A stretch of 64,000 nt of DNA from an uncultured Halieaceae bacterium. GTDB lineage: Bacteria > Pseudomonadota > Gammaproteobacteria > Pseudomonadales > Halieaceae. Shown piece after piece: positions 46,290-56,985 of this stretch (positions are counted from its first letter, which is position 1; every line of letters starts with the position of its first letter). The notes under the pieces were generated by a model. The model was not told the origin of the DNA and ran no database searches. It saw only the letters and a program-made list of their open reading frames with translations. The DNA lies in the NCBI GenBank assembly GCA_938074135.1, contig CALJFL010000048.1, forward strand, positions 88,547 to 152,546. Direction: 5' to 3'. The position numbers and the translations under genes are program-made.

Positions 46290-46348
46290 GCTCATCCCGG
46301 AACCGGTTGGTAGTGCTGAGATAGCACAGTAAGAATAGGAATATTGAA

Positions 46349-46738
46349 ATGCGTCATCGTCACAGTGGACGTCAGTTAAACCGGAATAGCTCGCACCGTA
46401 AGGCTATGTTCCGCAATATGACCGTGTCTTTGGTAGAGCACGAGTTGATCAAGACCACGTTGGCCAAAGCCAAGGAACTGCGCGGCCATGCTGAGCCGTT
46501 GATCACCCTGGCCAAGACTGACAGCGTTGCTAATCGGCGCCTGGCGTTCGACCGCACGCGCAGTAAAGAAGCGGTTGGCAAGCTGTTCTCTGAGCTTGGT
46601 CCCAGGTACCAGGAGCGTCCGGGTGGATACATCCGTATTCTCAAGTGTGGCTATCGCACTGGTGACAAGGCGCCTATGGCCTACGTTGAGCTGGTTGATC
46701 GGCCTGAGCCTGAGAGCTTTGAGGACGATGAGGATTAA
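46349..46738 (+). CDS. rplQ: 50S ribosomal protein L17
   Basis: A 129-residue L17. [24 protein letters not shown] start and the [27 protein letters not shown] end are typical, followed by an acidic tail. Last gene of the supercluster; a terminator follows 18 bp later. Confidence 0.98.
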   Translation: MRHRHSGRQLNRNSSHRKAMFRNMTVSLVEHELIKTTLAKAKELRGHAEPLITLAKTDSVANRRLAFDRTRSKEAVGKLFSELGPRYQERPGGYIRILKCGYRTGDKAPMAYVELVDRPEPESFEDDED

Positions 46739-46756
46739 ATCTCATCGTGTTGTAGA

Positions 46757-46782
46757 AAAGCCGGGTATAGCCCGGCTTTTTT
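46757..46782 (+). terminator. Bidirectional intrinsic terminator between rplQ and uvrA
   Basis: AAAAGCCGGG/CCCGGCTTTT with a TATAG loop is followed by six T on the plus strand and a shorter T run on the minus strand. It can end both the alpha operon and the convergent uvrA transcript. Confidence 0.92.
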
Positions 46783-46842
46783 GTGCCTGCCGATATGCCC
46801 AGTCAGCCCGGGCTGCCGGTCGCCCCTGAACCTCGCTGGCGC

Positions 46843-49695
46843 TCAGGCTGCCTTTTTACTCGACTTGCGCCGCAGCATGGGTGCAAGGAACTGGCCGGTA
46901 AACGAGCTCTTGACCTTGGCGACCTGCTCCGGCGTACCCTGGGCTATGATCTGGCCACCGCCGCTACCCCCTTCCGGGCCAAGGTCGACGACCCAGTCGG
47001 CTGTCTTTATCACATCCAGATTGTGCTCGATGATCACTACGGTATTGCCATGGTCGCGCAGCCTGTGCAGTACCTCCAATAGCTGACGGATATCCTCGAA
47101 GTGCAGCCCGGTAGTGGGCTCGTCGAGGATATAGAGGGTACTGCCGGTATCGCGTTTGGACAGTTCCTTGGCCAGTTTAACCCGCTGCGCCTCACCTCCT
47201 GACAGGGTTGTGGCAGCCTGGCCGAGTCGCACATAGGTCAACCCGACGTCGGTCAGGGTTTGCAGCTTGCGCGCAATAGCGGGCACCGGCTCGAAGAATG
47301 TCAGGGCGTCTTCTACGGTCATTTCCAGCACTTCGTGGATGTTCTTGCCCTTGTAGCGCACTTCCAGTGTTTCGCGGTTGTAGCGTTTGCCCTTGCACAC
47401 ATCGCACGGGACGTAGATGTCCGGTAGGAAGTGCATCTCTACCTTGGTTACGCCGTCACCCTGGCAGGCCTCACAGCGGCCACCTTTGACGTTAAAGCTG
47501 AACCGACCCGGTTTATAGCCCCGGGAGCGGGCCTCCTGGGTGCCCGCGAACAGCTCCCTGACAGGCGTAAAGATACCGGTGTAGGTGGCGGGATTGGAGC
47601 GCGGTGTCCGGCCGATCGGGCTCTGGTCGATATCGATACATTTGTCGATATGCTCCAGTCCAGTGACCTCATCGTGGTCGGCCGGGGTCAGCGTGGTCGC
47701 ACCATTGAGTTCAGTCGCTGCAATCGGGTAGAGCGTGCCATTTATCAGGGTCGATTTTCCCGAACCGGAAACGCCGGTGATACAGGTCAGCAGTCCGACC
47801 GGGATTTCCAGTGTAACCGATTGCAGGTTGTTGCCCCGGGCGCCGCTCAGCACCAATTGTCGGTCGCTGTCGTACTCGGTGCGTTGGCGGGGGATTTCTA
47901 TACGCTTTTTACCCGACAGGTAGGCGCCGGTGAGGGACTCCTTGCTGGCGAGGATGTCCTTCATTTTGCCCTGGGCCACTATGCGGCCGCCGTGGACCCC
48001 CGCGCCTGGACCGATATCAATGACATGGTCAGCCGTGCGGATTGCGTCTTCATCGTGCTCTACCACCAGCACAGTATTGCCCAGGTCGCGCAGGTGGGTG
48101 AGGGTGCGCAACAGGCGTTCATTGTCACGCTGATGCAGACCGATAGAAGGCTCGTCGAGAATGTACATAACGCCGACCAGGCCAGCACCGATCTGCGAGG
48201 CCAGGCGTATGCGCTGAGCCTCACCGCCGGACAAGGTCTCGGCACTGCGATTCAGCGCCAGGTAGTTCAGCCCGACATCGACCAGAAAGCGATAGCGAGC
48301 CCGTAATTCCTTGAGAATCTTATCGGCGATCTCTCCCGCCCGACCTTCCAGCTGGAGACTTTCAAAGTAGTCGTGTGCCTCACCGACGGCCAGGGAGGTG
48401 ATACTGGGCAGGGTGCGATTGTCGACAAATACATGGCGGGCGTCCTGGCGCAGACGGGTACCGTCGCAATCCGGGCAAGGGGCTGTGGCCAGGAATTTGG
48501 CCAGGTCCTCGCGTACTGACTGGGAATCGGTGTCCCGGTAGCGGCGCTCCATGTTGGGCAGAATACCCTCGAAGGAATGGGTGCGCTGAAACACGTCGCC
48601 TCGATCATTGACGTAAGCAAACGCGATCTCTTCCCGGCCGCTGCCTTGCAGGATAATTTTGCGATGCTTCTTGCTCAGCGATTCGAAGGGCGCATCGATA
48701 TCGAAGCCGTAGTGGTCCGCCAGCGAAGTCAGCATATGGAAATAGTACACGTTACGCCTGTCCCAGCCGCGAATGGCGCCCTCGGCAAGGCTGGCTTCGG
48801 GATAGAGAACAACCCTGTTCTCGTCGAAGTACTGTTTAACGCCCAGGCCGTCACAGCCGCTACAAGCGCCGGCGGGATTGTTAAAAGAAAATAGCCGCGG
48901 CTCCAGTTCGTCAATGCTGTGGCCACATTGTGGGCAGGCAAAGCGAGCGGAAAACATGATGTCGTCCTCGGTGGCGCCATCGTCCATGTAGCTGATCGTG
49001 GCGAGGCCATCGGTAAGGCCCAGCGCGGTCTCGAATGACTCGGCCAGCCGCAGTCCGAGATCTTCACGGACCTTGAAGCGGTCGATGACCACCTCGATCC
49101 GGTGTTTCTTTTTCTTGTCCAGCAGGGGTACATCGTCGAGATCTGTGACAATGCCGTCTATTCGGGCGCGCACGAAGCCGCCGGCCCGTAACTCTTCAAA
49201 GACATGCAAATGCTCGCCCTTGCGCTCGCGAACCACCGGTGCCAGCAGCATCAGCTTGCTACCCTCCGGCATCGCCAGTACCGAATCGACCATCTGGCTG
49301 ACAGTCTGGGCGGCAAGATTGACACCGTGTTCGGGACAGCGTGGCTCGCCGACTCTGGCGAAAAGCAGTCGCAGATAGTCGTAAATCTCGGTAATAGTGC
49401 CGACCGTCGAGCGCGGGTTGTGAGAGGTGGACTTCTGCTCGATGGAGATTGCCGGCGACAGGCCCTCGATGTGGTCCATATCGGGCTTTTCCATCATCGA
49501 CAGGAATTGCCTGGCGTAGGTGGACAGCGACTCCACGTAGCGGCGCTGACCCTCGGCGTAAAGCGTGTCGAATGCCAGCGATGACTTGCCGGAGCCGGAC
49601 AGGCCGGTGATGACTACCAGCTTGTCACGGGGGATATCGAGATCGATGTTCTTGAGGTTGTGGGTGCGTGCCCCGCGGACCTGGATAGTGTCCAT
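46843..49695 (-). CDS. uvrA: Excinuclease ABC subunit A
   Basis: A 950-residue damage-recognition ATPase of nucleotide excision repair. Two ABC modules are present: Walker [11 protein letters not shown] near residue 32 and [10 protein letters not shown] in the second half, with LSGGEAQR signatures in both. A zinc module CEACQGDGV...CDVC and a second (CPQCG...CSGC) are intact. The ATG at 49695 with AGGAG 5 bp upstream gives [17 protein letters not shown]; a longer upstream frame lacks family similarity. I found no LexA-type CTG-N10-CAG box upstream. Confidence 0.98.
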   Translation of the reverse strand: MDTIQVRGARTHNLKNIDLDIPRDKLVVITGLSGSGKSSLAFDTLYAEGQRRYVESLSTYARQFLSMMEKPDMDHIEGLSPAISIEQKSTSHNPRSTVGTITEIYDYLRLLFARVGEPRCPEHGVNLAAQTVSQMVDSVLAMPEGSKLMLLAPVVRERKGEHLHVFEELRAGGFVRARIDGIVTDLDDVPLLDKKKKHRIEVVIDRFKVREDLGLRLAESFETALGLTDGLATISYMDDGATEDDIMFSARFACPQCGHSIDELEPRLFSFNNPAGACSGCDGLGVKQYFDENRVVLYPEASLAEGAIRGWDRRNVYYFHMLTSLADHYGFDIDAPFESLSKKHRKIILQGSGREEIAFAYVNDRGDVFQRTHSFEGILPNMERRYRDTDSQSVREDLAKFLATAPCPDCDGTRLRQDARHVFVDNRTLPSITSLAVGEAHDYFESLQLEGRAGEIADKILKELRARYRFLVDVGLNYLALNRSAETLSGGEAQRIRLASQIGAGLVGVMYILDEPSIGLHQRDNERLLRTLTHLRDLGNTVLVVEHDEDAIRTADHVIDIGPGAGVHGGRIVAQGKMKDILASKESLTGAYLSGKKRIEIPRQRTEYDSDRQLVLSGARGNNLQSVTLEIPVGLLTCITGVSGSGKSTLINGTLYPIAATELNGATTLTPADHDEVTGLEHIDKCIDIDQSPIGRTPRSNPATYTGIFTPVRELFAGTQEARSRGYKPGRFSFNVKGGRCEACQGDGVTKVEMHFLPDIYVPCDVCKGKRYNRETLEVRYKGKNIHEVLEMTVEDALTFFEPVPAIARKLQTLTDVGLTYVRLGQAATTLSGGEAQRVKLAKELSKRDTGSTLYILDEPTTGLHFEDIRQLLEVLHRLRDHGNTVVIIEHNLDVIKTADWVVDLGPEGGSGGGQIIAQGTPEQVAKVKSSFTGQFLAPMLRRKSSKKAA

Positions 49696-49853
49696 TTTAC
49701 TCCTGATGTGGCTATTAACCGAAACCGAACAGTATATGCCCTGGCGATCCCGCCTGGCAAAACCAACGTGGTTATTACGCGCGGTTTGCCGTCGTGGATG
49801 CTCCGTGCCGGCGAAGCTGCTAAAATATCCCGTCCGATCAGAAAGAATTTCCT

Positions 49854-51065
49854 GTGATAACCGAAAACCCCATGACGCCACTGGAGCGGCGCACCGTCGG
49901 CTCCCTGGCTCTGCTCTATAGCTTCCGTATGCTCGGCCTGTTTATGGTGCTGCCGTTGCTGGCACTCTATGCCGCCGATATGCCCGGGGCAACGCCCGCC
50001 ATGCTGGGCCTCGCGCTGGGCATTTATGGGCTGAGCCAGGCGGCCCTGCAGATTCCTCTGGGCTGGTTGTCGGATCGTATTGGCCGCAAGCCGGTGATCG
50101 TCGCAGGTTTGCTTGTCTTTGCCCTGGGTAGCCTGGTGGCCGCACAGGCCGACACGGCCGCCGGCATTGTTCTTGGCCGCTTCCTGCAGGGGGCCGGCGC
50201 AATTGCCAGTACCGTGATGGCCATGGTCGCGGACCTGACCAGCGAGGAGCAGCGAACCAAGGCCATGGCAATTGTGGGGGCCAGCATTGGCGCTTCTTTT
50301 GCCATAGCACTGGTGCTCGGACCTGTAGTGGCAGCAAGCGGAGGCCTGGAGGCGGTGTTTTACCTCACCGCGGTCCTGGCACTGTCGGGGATTGCCGTCG
50401 TCCTGCTGCGGGTGCCGACCCCGGCCAGGCTGATTGAACATGAGGAAGTGGGCGCGCGGGGCGTGCATGTGACGCGGGCACTGGCTGACCGTCAACTCCT
50501 GCGACTAAACTTTGGGGTGTTCACCCTGCATTTTATCCTGATGGCTTGCTTCCTGTTGATACCGACAATACTGGAGGGTTCCTTGCAGGTCCCACGGGGA
50601 GATCACTGGCAGGTGTATCTGCCGGCTCTGCTCCTGTCGCTGTTGGGTATGCTGCCGTTGATGCGATTGGCCGAAAAAGGCGGCCGCCTGCGTGAGGTAT
50701 TCCCGGCGGCAATCGCACTGGTGCTGGTGGCGCTTCTGGGTTTTGCTTTTACCGCAGCTGGTCCCCTGTTCTATGTCAGCTTGTGGTTGTTCTTTGTCGG
50801 TTTCAATTACCTTGAGGCCACCTTGCCATCACTGGTCAGCAAAGCGGTCTTTGCCGGTGGGCGGGGCACTGCGATGGGTATTTATTCCTCCTGCCAGTTC
50901 CTGGGTGCCTTCGTCGGCGGTGCCGGCGGCGGTTATGTACTGCAGCACTGGGGCGCCATGGGTCTACTGGCATTGTGTCTGGTGCCCGGTATTGCCTGGC
51001 TGTTGCTGTGCCTGCCGGGTCGAACCATCGCTTCTGACCCGGCCAGCGATCTGCCCGGCGCCTGA
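49854..51065 (+). CDS. Major facilitator superfamily transporter
   Basis: A 403-residue, twelve-helix MFS protein with motif A ([16 protein letters not shown]) after helix 2 and the [15 protein letters not shown] helix, like the MFS gene found between uvrA and ssb in pseudomonads (YajR-like). The substrate is unknown; a drug or small-molecule proton antiporter is likely. The GTG at 49854 is used; an ATG six codons later is also possible. Divergent from uvrA with 158 bp between starts. Confidence 0.9.
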   Translation: MITENPMTPLERRTVGSLALLYSFRMLGLFMVLPLLALYAADMPGATPAMLGLALGIYGLSQAALQIPLGWLSDRIGRKPVIVAGLLVFALGSLVAAQADTAAGIVLGRFLQGAGAIASTVMAMVADLTSEEQRTKAMAIVGASIGASFAIALVLGPVVAASGGLEAVFYLTAVLALSGIAVVLLRVPTPARLIEHEEVGARGVHVTRALADRQLLRLNFGVFTLHFILMACFLLIPTILEGSLQVPRGDHWQVYLPALLLSLLGMLPLMRLAEKGGRLREVFPAAIALVLVALLGFAFTAAGPLFYVSLWLFFVGFNYLEATLPSLVSKAVFAGGRGTAMGIYSSCQFLGAFVGGAGGGYVLQHWGAMGLLALCLVPGIAWLLLCLPGRTIASDPASDLPGA

Positions 51066-52469
51066 ATGTCGGCGCGCACCTACGGCGATATCAGCCTGTG
51101 GATGCAGGGCAAGGTACTGCCCCCGGTGACGCCATTGGCCGGCGACCGTCGCTACGATGTCGCCATTGTTGGTGGCGGCTATACCGGGCTGTGGACGGCC
51201 TGGTACCTCAAGACGTTGGCACCTGATCTGGCCGTGTGTGTGCTGGAAGCGCACATTTGCGGGTTCGGCGCCTCGGGTCGCAATGGCGGCTGGATGATGG
51301 CGGCGCTGGAGGGTGAGCACAAACTACTGGCGGGTCTTGGCCCTGAACAACGCCGGGCAGTGCTGGCAGCCATCAAGGGCATTCTTCCCGAGGTTGAAGC
51401 GGTGCTGGCAACCGCCGGCATCGACTGTGACTATCAGCGCGGCGGCGGACTCTTCGCGGCGGCGCGCTACCCGGAGCAGGCGCGTAGCCAGCGCGAGCAG
51501 CTGGCCGGCTTGCATTCCCTTGGCTATGACAGTGACGATTATCGCTGGCTTGAGGCCGATGAGCTGTCTGCACGGCTGGCGATTCATCACCCTCTGGGCG
51601 CTATATACACTCCCCATATTGCGCGCATTCAACCCGCCAGCCTGGTTCTTGGCCTGGCGGCTGCAGTGCGTGACCTGGGTGTCGACATCCTGGAACAAAC
51701 CCGGGTCCTTTCAATGGACGATAATGTGGTCCTTACCGATCGCGGTGCGGTGGCAGCGGCGACCCGGGTATTGGCCGTCGAGGGTTTCAGCTATGGATTG
51801 CCAGAGCACCGGCGACGCGTACTGCCGGTGCAGAGTCGGATCATTGCCACGGAGCCGCTGTCTGCCGCTTTGTGGTCGCAGTTGGGACTGGCCAATGCCG
51901 AGGTTTTCAGTGATGCCAGCCCGTTGATTACCTACGGCCAGCGCAGCGCGGATAACCGGCTGGTATTTGGTGCACGAGGCACCTATGAATTCGGCGGCCG
52001 GCCGCGCAGCGGCTTCACTAAGCAGCACCGGGCTTTCGAGTCGATCCATCGCCTGATGCTGGCCTGCCTGCCGCAGCTGGCCGACGTGCCAATCAGTTAT
52101 CGCTGGGGAGGGACACTGGGCGTGCCGCGAGCAGGCACCCCCCACGCGGTTTACGATCCGCTGACCGGTAGCGCGACCGCCGGGGGTTATCAGGGCGAGG
52201 GGGTCGGTGCCTCCAACCTGATGGCACGAACCCTTGTCGATCTAATCCTGGCGCGCGAGACCGAACTGGTGTCGATGCCCTGGGCCTATCGCGCACCGGT
52301 GGCCTCGGCGCTGCGCCGGTGGGAACCAGAGCCGCTGCGCTGGCTTGGCTACAAGGCCACCAGTTTGTCCCTGGTCGCACAGGAGTGGTGCTACCGGCGA
52401 CAGCTGCCGGCGCCAGTGGTAAATATGGCGCGCGCCAGCGGCCGCTTACTGGAGCGTTTGCGGGACTGA
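51066..52469 (+). CDS. FAD-dependent oxidoreductase, DAO family
   Basis: A 467-residue flavoprotein with the dinucleotide motif VAIVGGGYTGLWTAWYL (residues about 31-47), an FAD-contact segment GFGASGRNGGWM and the C-terminal YQGEGVGASNLMARTLVDL. It resembles gamma-glutamylputrescine oxidase/glycine oxidase-type enzymes that oxidise amines, but the substrate is not evident. Its ATG directly follows the MFS stop, so both are co-transcribed; the product may act on what the transporter moves. Confidence 0.9.
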   Translation: MSARTYGDISLWMQGKVLPPVTPLAGDRRYDVAIVGGGYTGLWTAWYLKTLAPDLAVCVLEAHICGFGASGRNGGWMMAALEGEHKLLAGLGPEQRRAVLAAIKGILPEVEAVLATAGIDCDYQRGGGLFAAARYPEQARSQREQLAGLHSLGYDSDDYRWLEADELSARLAIHHPLGAIYTPHIARIQPASLVLGLAAAVRDLGVDILEQTRVLSMDDNVVLTDRGAVAAATRVLAVEGFSYGLPEHRRRVLPVQSRIIATEPLSAALWSQLGLANAEVFSDASPLITYGQRSADNRLVFGARGTYEFGGRPRSGFTKQHRAFESIHRLMLACLPQLADVPISYRWGGTLGVPRAGTPHAVYDPLTGSATAGGYQGEGVGASNLMARTLVDLILARETELVSMPWAYRAPVASALRRWEPEPLRWLGYKATSLSLVAQEWCYRRQLPAPVVNMARASGRLLERLRD

Positions 52470-52572
52470 TCTGCCTGACTTTGACCGACAATGCTGTCGC
52501 ATTTGGGGTAGGGGATTGTTATAGTCCATCGTTCGATAAAGTTTCAAATTCGCTCGATTCAGGGGATGGTTT

Positions 52573-53061
52573 ATGGCTTCACGGGGCGTGAATAAAGTAA
52601 TTCTGGTAGGCAATCTCGGTAACGATCCCGAGACCCGCTATATGCCCTCCGGCGGAGCGGTAACCAACATCACGGTGGCGACTTCCGAAAGCTGGAAAGA
52701 CAAGCAGACCGGCCAGCCGCAGGAACGTACGGAATGGCACCGCGTCGTATTTTTCAATCGGCTGGCAGAGATCGCCGGTGAGTACCTGCGCAAGGGCTCC
52801 AAGGTCTACCTGGAAGGTTCCTTGCGTACGCGCAAATGGCAGGACAAATCCGGTCAGGACCGCTACACCACCGAGATTGTCGCTGCGGAAATGCAGATGC
52901 TCGACAGTCGTGGTGCCGGCCAGGGTGCAGGCAACTACCAGCAGGGGCAAGAGTCTGCGCCTGCTCCCCAGGGCGCGCCTGCCCAGGGTGCTGCCGCCGC
53001 GGCACCAGCGGCTGCTGCCCCCACTGATTTTGGTGATTTCGACGACGACATCCCGTTCTGA
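52573..53061 (+). CDS. ssb: Single-stranded DNA-binding protein
   Basis: A 162-residue SSB. The OB fold occupies residues about 1-110 ([54 protein letters not shown]). A Gln/Ala/Pro-rich linker leads to the conserved acidic tip DFDDDIPF that recruits partners, including the HolC chi subunit encoded at 11320-11739. The uvrA/ssb neighbourhood is a familiar gammaproteobacterial arrangement. Confidence 0.98.
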   Translation: MASRGVNKVILVGNLGNDPETRYMPSGGAVTNITVATSESWKDKQTGQPQERTEWHRVVFFNRLAEIAGEYLRKGSKVYLEGSLRTRKWQDKSGQDRYTTEIVAAEMQMLDSRGAGQGAGNYQQGQESAPAPQGAPAQGAAAAAPAAAAPTDFGDFDDDIPF

Positions 53062-53111
53062 CGGGAGCCTGTGCTGACCTCACCTTCAAGCACTGATTGC
53101 GGAGCCTGACG

Positions 53112-53984
53112 ATGCGTGTGCTGCTTATTGGCGCCGATACCTCTGTCGGTATTGCCCTGCAGTCTCATCTGTTGCGCTGGGGTCGGCACGAGGTCGAGCC
53201 ACTGAACATTTCAGCCTGTCGCTGGAAGAGCGAGCGGCAGGCTAAAAAGGCGGCCCGGCGCGGTGGCTGTGATGTGATCATCGACGCCCGTATCATTGCC
53301 GCCTGCGACAGTGGTGAAATACTTCACGAAAGCGATATAAAACGCTGTCACTGGTTGGCCAAGGCTTGCCAACGCAGCGGTATTCATTACTTTTATCTGT
53401 CCAGCTCACGTGTATTTTCCGGGTCACGAGGGCGTCCCTATACCGAGCTGGATCAGCCCGATAATCAGGAAACCATCGGTCAGTTATTGCTGCAGGCAGA
53501 GTCGCTGGTGCGAGATACCTGCGATGCGCATCTGATCGTGCGTCTGGGGCCGATTTTTTCCGCTCGTGGCGTCAATGTCTTGACCCACATGCTGGGCCAG
53601 TTGATCGCCGGCGGCACCCTCACCCTCAAGAATGGATTGATCGGCTGCCCGGTGGAGTCGATGGATGCCGCGCGGGTTGTGGCGGCGATCATAGACCAGG
53701 TCAGCGCCGGCGCGGAGTCGTGGGGTACTTATAATTACTGTAGCCCGGATCCCACCCATTGTTACGAGTTCGCCGAAGTGCTGCTGGCCAGCGCTTCCCA
53801 GTTTTCTGAGTTTGGCCCGACAGCGGTGCAACTCGAAGTCAGGGCCGAGCCCGAAGAATCACTGAACCGGCAGTTGGACTGCAGCAGTATTCGCAATACC
53901 TTTGCGATCAAGCAGGTTGCCTGGCGCGGGACCATTGCCAATGCGGTTAAACATTATTTCGAATTGCAGGCAGACCAGGAGTAA
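53112..53984 (+). CDS. RmlD-like sugar-nucleotide-binding protein, catalytic Tyr/Lys absent
   Basis: A 290-residue extended-SDR protein resembling dTDP-4-dehydrorhamnose reductase. The nucleotide loop LIGADTSVG starts at residue 5, FYLSSSRVFSG lies at 94-104 and VRLGPIFSARG follows in the C-terminal half. The position of the usual YxxxK reads I122-GQL-L126, so both catalytic residues are missing. ATG at 53112 has GGAG 7 bp upstream. It lies 5 bp before moaB; no rml genes accompany it. A non-catalytic or redirected role is inferred. Confidence 0.8.
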   Translation: MRVLLIGADTSVGIALQSHLLRWGRHEVEPLNISACRWKSERQAKKAARRGGCDVIIDARIIAACDSGEILHESDIKRCHWLAKACQRSGIHYFYLSSSRVFSGSRGRPYTELDQPDNQETIGQLLLQAESLVRDTCDAHLIVRLGPIFSARGVNVLTHMLGQLIAGGTLTLKNGLIGCPVESMDAARVVAAIIDQVSAGAESWGTYNYCSPDPTHCYEFAEVLLASASQFSEFGPTAVQLEVRAEPEESLNRQLDCSSIRNTFAIKQVAWRGTIANAVKHYFELQADQE

Positions 53985-53989
53985 ATACT

Positions 53990-54520
53990 ATGAGCAAGGC
54001 CACCGATACCGAGCCGCGCCCTGTGAATGTTGCAGTGCTCACCGTTTCCGACACACGGACGCTCGAAGACGATACCTCGGGCCAATACCTGGTGGACGCG
54101 CTGGCCGAGTGTAATCACCACTGCGCGGCCAGGTCGATCGTGATCGACGACATCTACAAGATTCGCGCCGTGCTGTCGGCATGGATCGCAGATGCTGATG
54201 TGAATGCGGTCCTGATCACCGGCGGTACCGGCTTTTCGGGTCGTGATTCCACCCCGGAGGCGGTGGCGCCGCTGTTTGATAAGACGATAGATGGCTTTGG
54301 TGAAGTTTTTCGGGCTTTGTCCTTCCAGGAAATTGGCTCGTCTACAGTGCAGTCCCGGGCTATCGCCGGCTTTGCTAACAGCACGGTTATTTTCTGTATG
54401 CCTGGTTCCACCGGCGCCTGTCGTACCGCCTGGAATGGTGTGATCCGTGAACAGCTGGATAGCAGCCACCGCCCCTGCAACTTCGTTGGCGTATTGACCG
54501 TGAGGGAGGACGCCGGTTGA
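53990..54520 (+). CDS. moaB: Molybdenum cofactor protein MoaB
   Basis: A 176-residue MoaB/MogA-fold protein involved in molybdopterin adenylylation or handling. The conserved VLITGGTGFSGRDSTPEAV, FRALSFQEIGSSTVQSRAIAG and MPGSTGACRTAWNG loops bind molybdopterin. It ends 4 bp inside moeA. Confidence 0.95.
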   Translation: MSKATDTEPRPVNVAVLTVSDTRTLEDDTSGQYLVDALAECNHHCAARSIVIDDIYKIRAVLSAWIADADVNAVLITGGTGFSGRDSTPEAVAPLFDKTIDGFGEVFRALSFQEIGSSTVQSRAIAGFANSTVIFCMPGSTGACRTAWNGVIREQLDSSHRPCNFVGVLTVREDAG

Positions 54521-55725
54521 AGCCTCTACTCCCGGTTGCCGAGGCACTGTCGAGGATTCTTGCGGGGGTGCAGTCTCCCGCCGATGTCGAAGAAGTGCCA
54601 CTGATCGAATCCCTGGGCCGCGTGCTGGCCAGCGACCAGGTATCGTCGTTGGCGGTACCGGGCGAAGACAATAGTGCCATGGACGGCTACGCGGTCCGGC
54701 TGGCCGACATGGGTGCTGGCCCGCTGCCGGTCGCCCAGCGCATACCGGCCGGTGTTACGGGTGAGCCACTTTTGCCGGGAACTGTTGCCCGTATATTCAC
54801 CGGCGCTCCAGTACCCGCCGGCGCTGACGCCGTGGTGATGCAGGAAGACTGTACTGTCTCGGCCGAGGGTGTGGTGATCGATACGCAGGTGACTGCCGGC
54901 CAGCATATCCGGCCTGCCGGACAGGATATCGAACGCGGCAGTACCGTTCTGGTCGCCGGGCGACGGCTGCGACCGCAGGACCTCGGGTTGCTGGCTTCTA
55001 TCGGTTGCGCGACAGTTCCTGTTTTCCGGCAGTTACGGGTGGCGATTCTCTCTACCGGTGATGAACTGGTCGAGCCAGGTAGTGGACCGTTGGCGCCGGG
55101 CCAGTTGTATAACTCCAACCGCTATACATTGGCGGGGTTGTTGCGTTCCATGAACATAGCGGTCATCGACGGCGGCATCGTGCCCGATGATCCCGACGCG
55201 ACCCGCGACGCGCTCCAGCGGGCCGCCGACAAGGCGGATTGTGTGATTACCTCGGGTGGTGTTTCCGTCGGGGAAGAAGACCACGTCAAGCAGCAGGTCG
55301 ACAACCTGGGTCACCTCGACCTGTGGAAACTGGCGATGAAGCCGGGCAAACCGCTGGCTTTTGGCCGTATTGGCAGTACCCCCTTTATTGGTTTGCCAGG
55401 TAATCCCAGCTCCGTGTTTGTGACGTTTTGCCTGATCGCCCGGCCTTACCTCCTGCGCTTACAGGGGGTGACCGATGCGGCAACGCCTTCACTGCAGGTG
55501 CGTGCCGGCTTCGCTGTCGAACGGCCAGGCAGCCGGCAGGAATATCTGCGAGTCACTGTAGAGGATTCCCCCGAGGGGCTGCTGGCGCGCAGCTATAGCA
55601 ACCAGAGCTCCGGTGTGCTCAGTTCAGTGTCGCACTCCAACGCCCTGGCGGTGATACCCCCGGGCACGACAATAGCCTCAGGCGACCCGGTAGAAGTGCT
55701 GTTACTCGATTTACTGGCAGGATAG
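54517..55725 (+). CDS. moeA: Molybdopterin molybdenumtransferase MoeA
   Basis: A 402-residue MoeA, inserting molybdate into adenylated molybdopterin. EDNSAMDGYAV, AVVMQEDC, STGDELVEPGSGPLAPGQLYNSNRYTL and MKPGKPLAFGRIGSTPFIGLPGNPSS are the family's signature loops. The start is TTG at 54517 with AGGGAGGA just upstream and a 4-bp overlap with moaB. Confidence 0.96.
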   Translation: MKPLLPVAEALSRILAGVQSPADVEEVPLIESLGRVLASDQVSSLAVPGEDNSAMDGYAVRLADMGAGPLPVAQRIPAGVTGEPLLPGTVARIFTGAPVPAGADAVVMQEDCTVSAEGVVIDTQVTAGQHIRPAGQDIERGSTVLVAGRRLRPQDLGLLASIGCATVPVFRQLRVAILSTGDELVEPGSGPLAPGQLYNSNRYTLAGLLRSMNIAVIDGGIVPDDPDATRDALQRAADKADCVITSGGVSVGEEDHVKQQVDNLGHLDLWKLAMKPGKPLAFGRIGSTPFIGLPGNPSSVFVTFCLIARPYLLRLQGVTDAATPSLQVRAGFAVERPGSRQEYLRVTVEDSPEGLLARSYSNQSSGVLSSVSHSNALAVIPPGTTIASGDPVEVLLLDLLAG

Positions 55726-55726
55726 T

Positions 55727-55753
55727 GGCGCCGCTGCCTGAGCAGCAAGCGCC
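55727..55753. terminator. Stem-loop filling the moeA/fabB convergent gap
   Basis: Two stacked stems, GGCGC/GCGCC (55727-55731 with 55749-55753) and GCTGC/GCAGC (55733-55737 with 55742-55746), occupy the 30-bp gap between the stops. No T tract on either strand, so it is more an mRNA end-protecting hairpin than a strong terminator. Confidence 0.4.
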
Positions 55754-55755
55754 GC

Positions 55756-56982
55756 TCAGTCTGAATATTTCTGGAAAACCAGCGAGGCGTTGGTGCCGCC
55801 AAAGCCGAAGCTATTGGACATGACGCGTTGCAGGTCGACATCATCATGGCGAGTGACGGCAATGGGTAAGCCCTCTGCCTCCGGGTCCAGGTTGTCTATA
55901 TTGGCCGAGGCGGCGATAAAACCATCGCGTTGCATCAGTAATGAATAGATCGCTTCCTGTACGCCCGCGGCGCCCAGGGAGTGCCCGGACAGGGACTTGG
56001 TCGAACCGATCACCGGGATATGCGCCAGGTTCTCGTAAGCAGTGCGTACCGCCTTAAGCTCTTGTATATCGCCAGCAGGCGTACTGGTACCGTGAGCATT
56101 GATATAGTCGATCGGGCCGTCCACGGTCGCCAATGCCTGTTGCATGCAGCGAACCGCACCTTCCCCGGAGGGCGCGACCATGTCGTAGCCGTCGGAGGTA
56201 GCGCCGTAGCCCACCAGTTCGGCATAGATCCTGGCGCCGCGAGCCTTGGCATGTTCCAGTTCCTCGAGTACCAGCATGCCGCCACCGCCGGCGATGACAA
56301 AACCATCGCGGTCGGCGTCGTAGGCCCGTGATGCGCGATCGGGCGTGTCGTTATACTTGGTCGAGAGCGCGCCCATGGCATCGAACAGACTGCTCAAGGT
56401 CCAGTGCAGCTCCTCACCACCGCCGGCGAACACGATATCCTGCTTGTCGAGTTGTATCTGCTCCATACCGTTGCCGATGCAGTGGGCGCTGGTGGAGCAG
56501 GCGGATGAGATGGAGTAGTTGACGCCCTTGATTTTGAAAGGCGTGGCCAGGCAGGCGGAGACCGTACTGCCCATGGTCTGGGTGACCCGGTAGGGGCCGA
56601 CCCGACGCAAACCGCGCTCCCTAAGGATGTCAGCCGCCTCGGTCTGGCTGGCCGAGGAGGCACCACCGGAGCCGGCAATGATGCCGGTGCGAACATTGGA
56701 AACGTCGGATTCTTCAAGGTCTGCATCGGCGATGGCTTGCTGCATGGCTATGTAGGCATAGGCCGCAGCATCACCCATGAAGCGCAATTGCTTGCGGTCT
56801 ATCAGTTCGCTGGTGTTGATTTCTGGTGCGCCAGCCACATGTGAGCGCATGCCCATGTCGATCTGTTCCTGGTTCAGGCTGATACCCGAGCGGCCCTCAA
56901 AGAGAGCCTTACTGACGCTCTGCGTATCATTACCCAGGCAAGAGACAATCCCCATGCCGGTGATGACGACTCGTCTGGTCAT
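55756..56982 (-). CDS. fabB: 3-oxoacyl-ACP synthase I
   Basis: A 408-residue condensing enzyme of unsaturated fatty-acid elongation. The catalytic Cys162 ([12 protein letters not shown]), His297 ([11 protein letters not shown]) and His334 ([10 protein letters not shown]) correspond to the E. coli FabB triad. It is downstream of fabA with a 3-bp gap, the pseudomonad-type fabAB operon. Confidence 0.97.
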   Translation of the reverse strand: MTRRVVITGMGIVSCLGNDTQSVSKALFEGRSGISLNQEQIDMGMRSHVAGAPEINTSELIDRKQLRFMGDAAAYAYIAMQQAIADADLEESDVSNVRTGIIAGSGGASSASQTEAADILRERGLRRVGPYRVTQTMGSTVSACLATPFKIKGVNYSISSACSTSAHCIGNGMEQIQLDKQDIVFAGGGEELHWTLSSLFDAMGALSTKYNDTPDRASRAYDADRDGFVIAGGGGMLVLEELEHAKARGARIYAELVGYGATSDGYDMVAPSGEGAVRCMQQALATVDGPIDYINAHGTSTPAGDIQELKAVRTAYENLAHIPVIGSTKSLSGHSLGAAGVQEAIYSLLMQRDGFIAASANIDNLDPEAEGLPIAVTRHDDVDLQRVMSNSFGFGGTNASLVFQKYSD

Positions 56983-56985
56983 TGT

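Noticed and set aside
49696..49853. LexA (SOS) box between uvrA and the MFS gene
   Set aside because: No CTG-N10-CAG match close to consensus was found; the best string has only one half site.
49696..49881. N-terminal extension of uvrA by 62 codons
   Set aside because: The ATG at 49695 has AGGAG at the right distance and begins with the conserved UvrA start; the extension has no family similarity.
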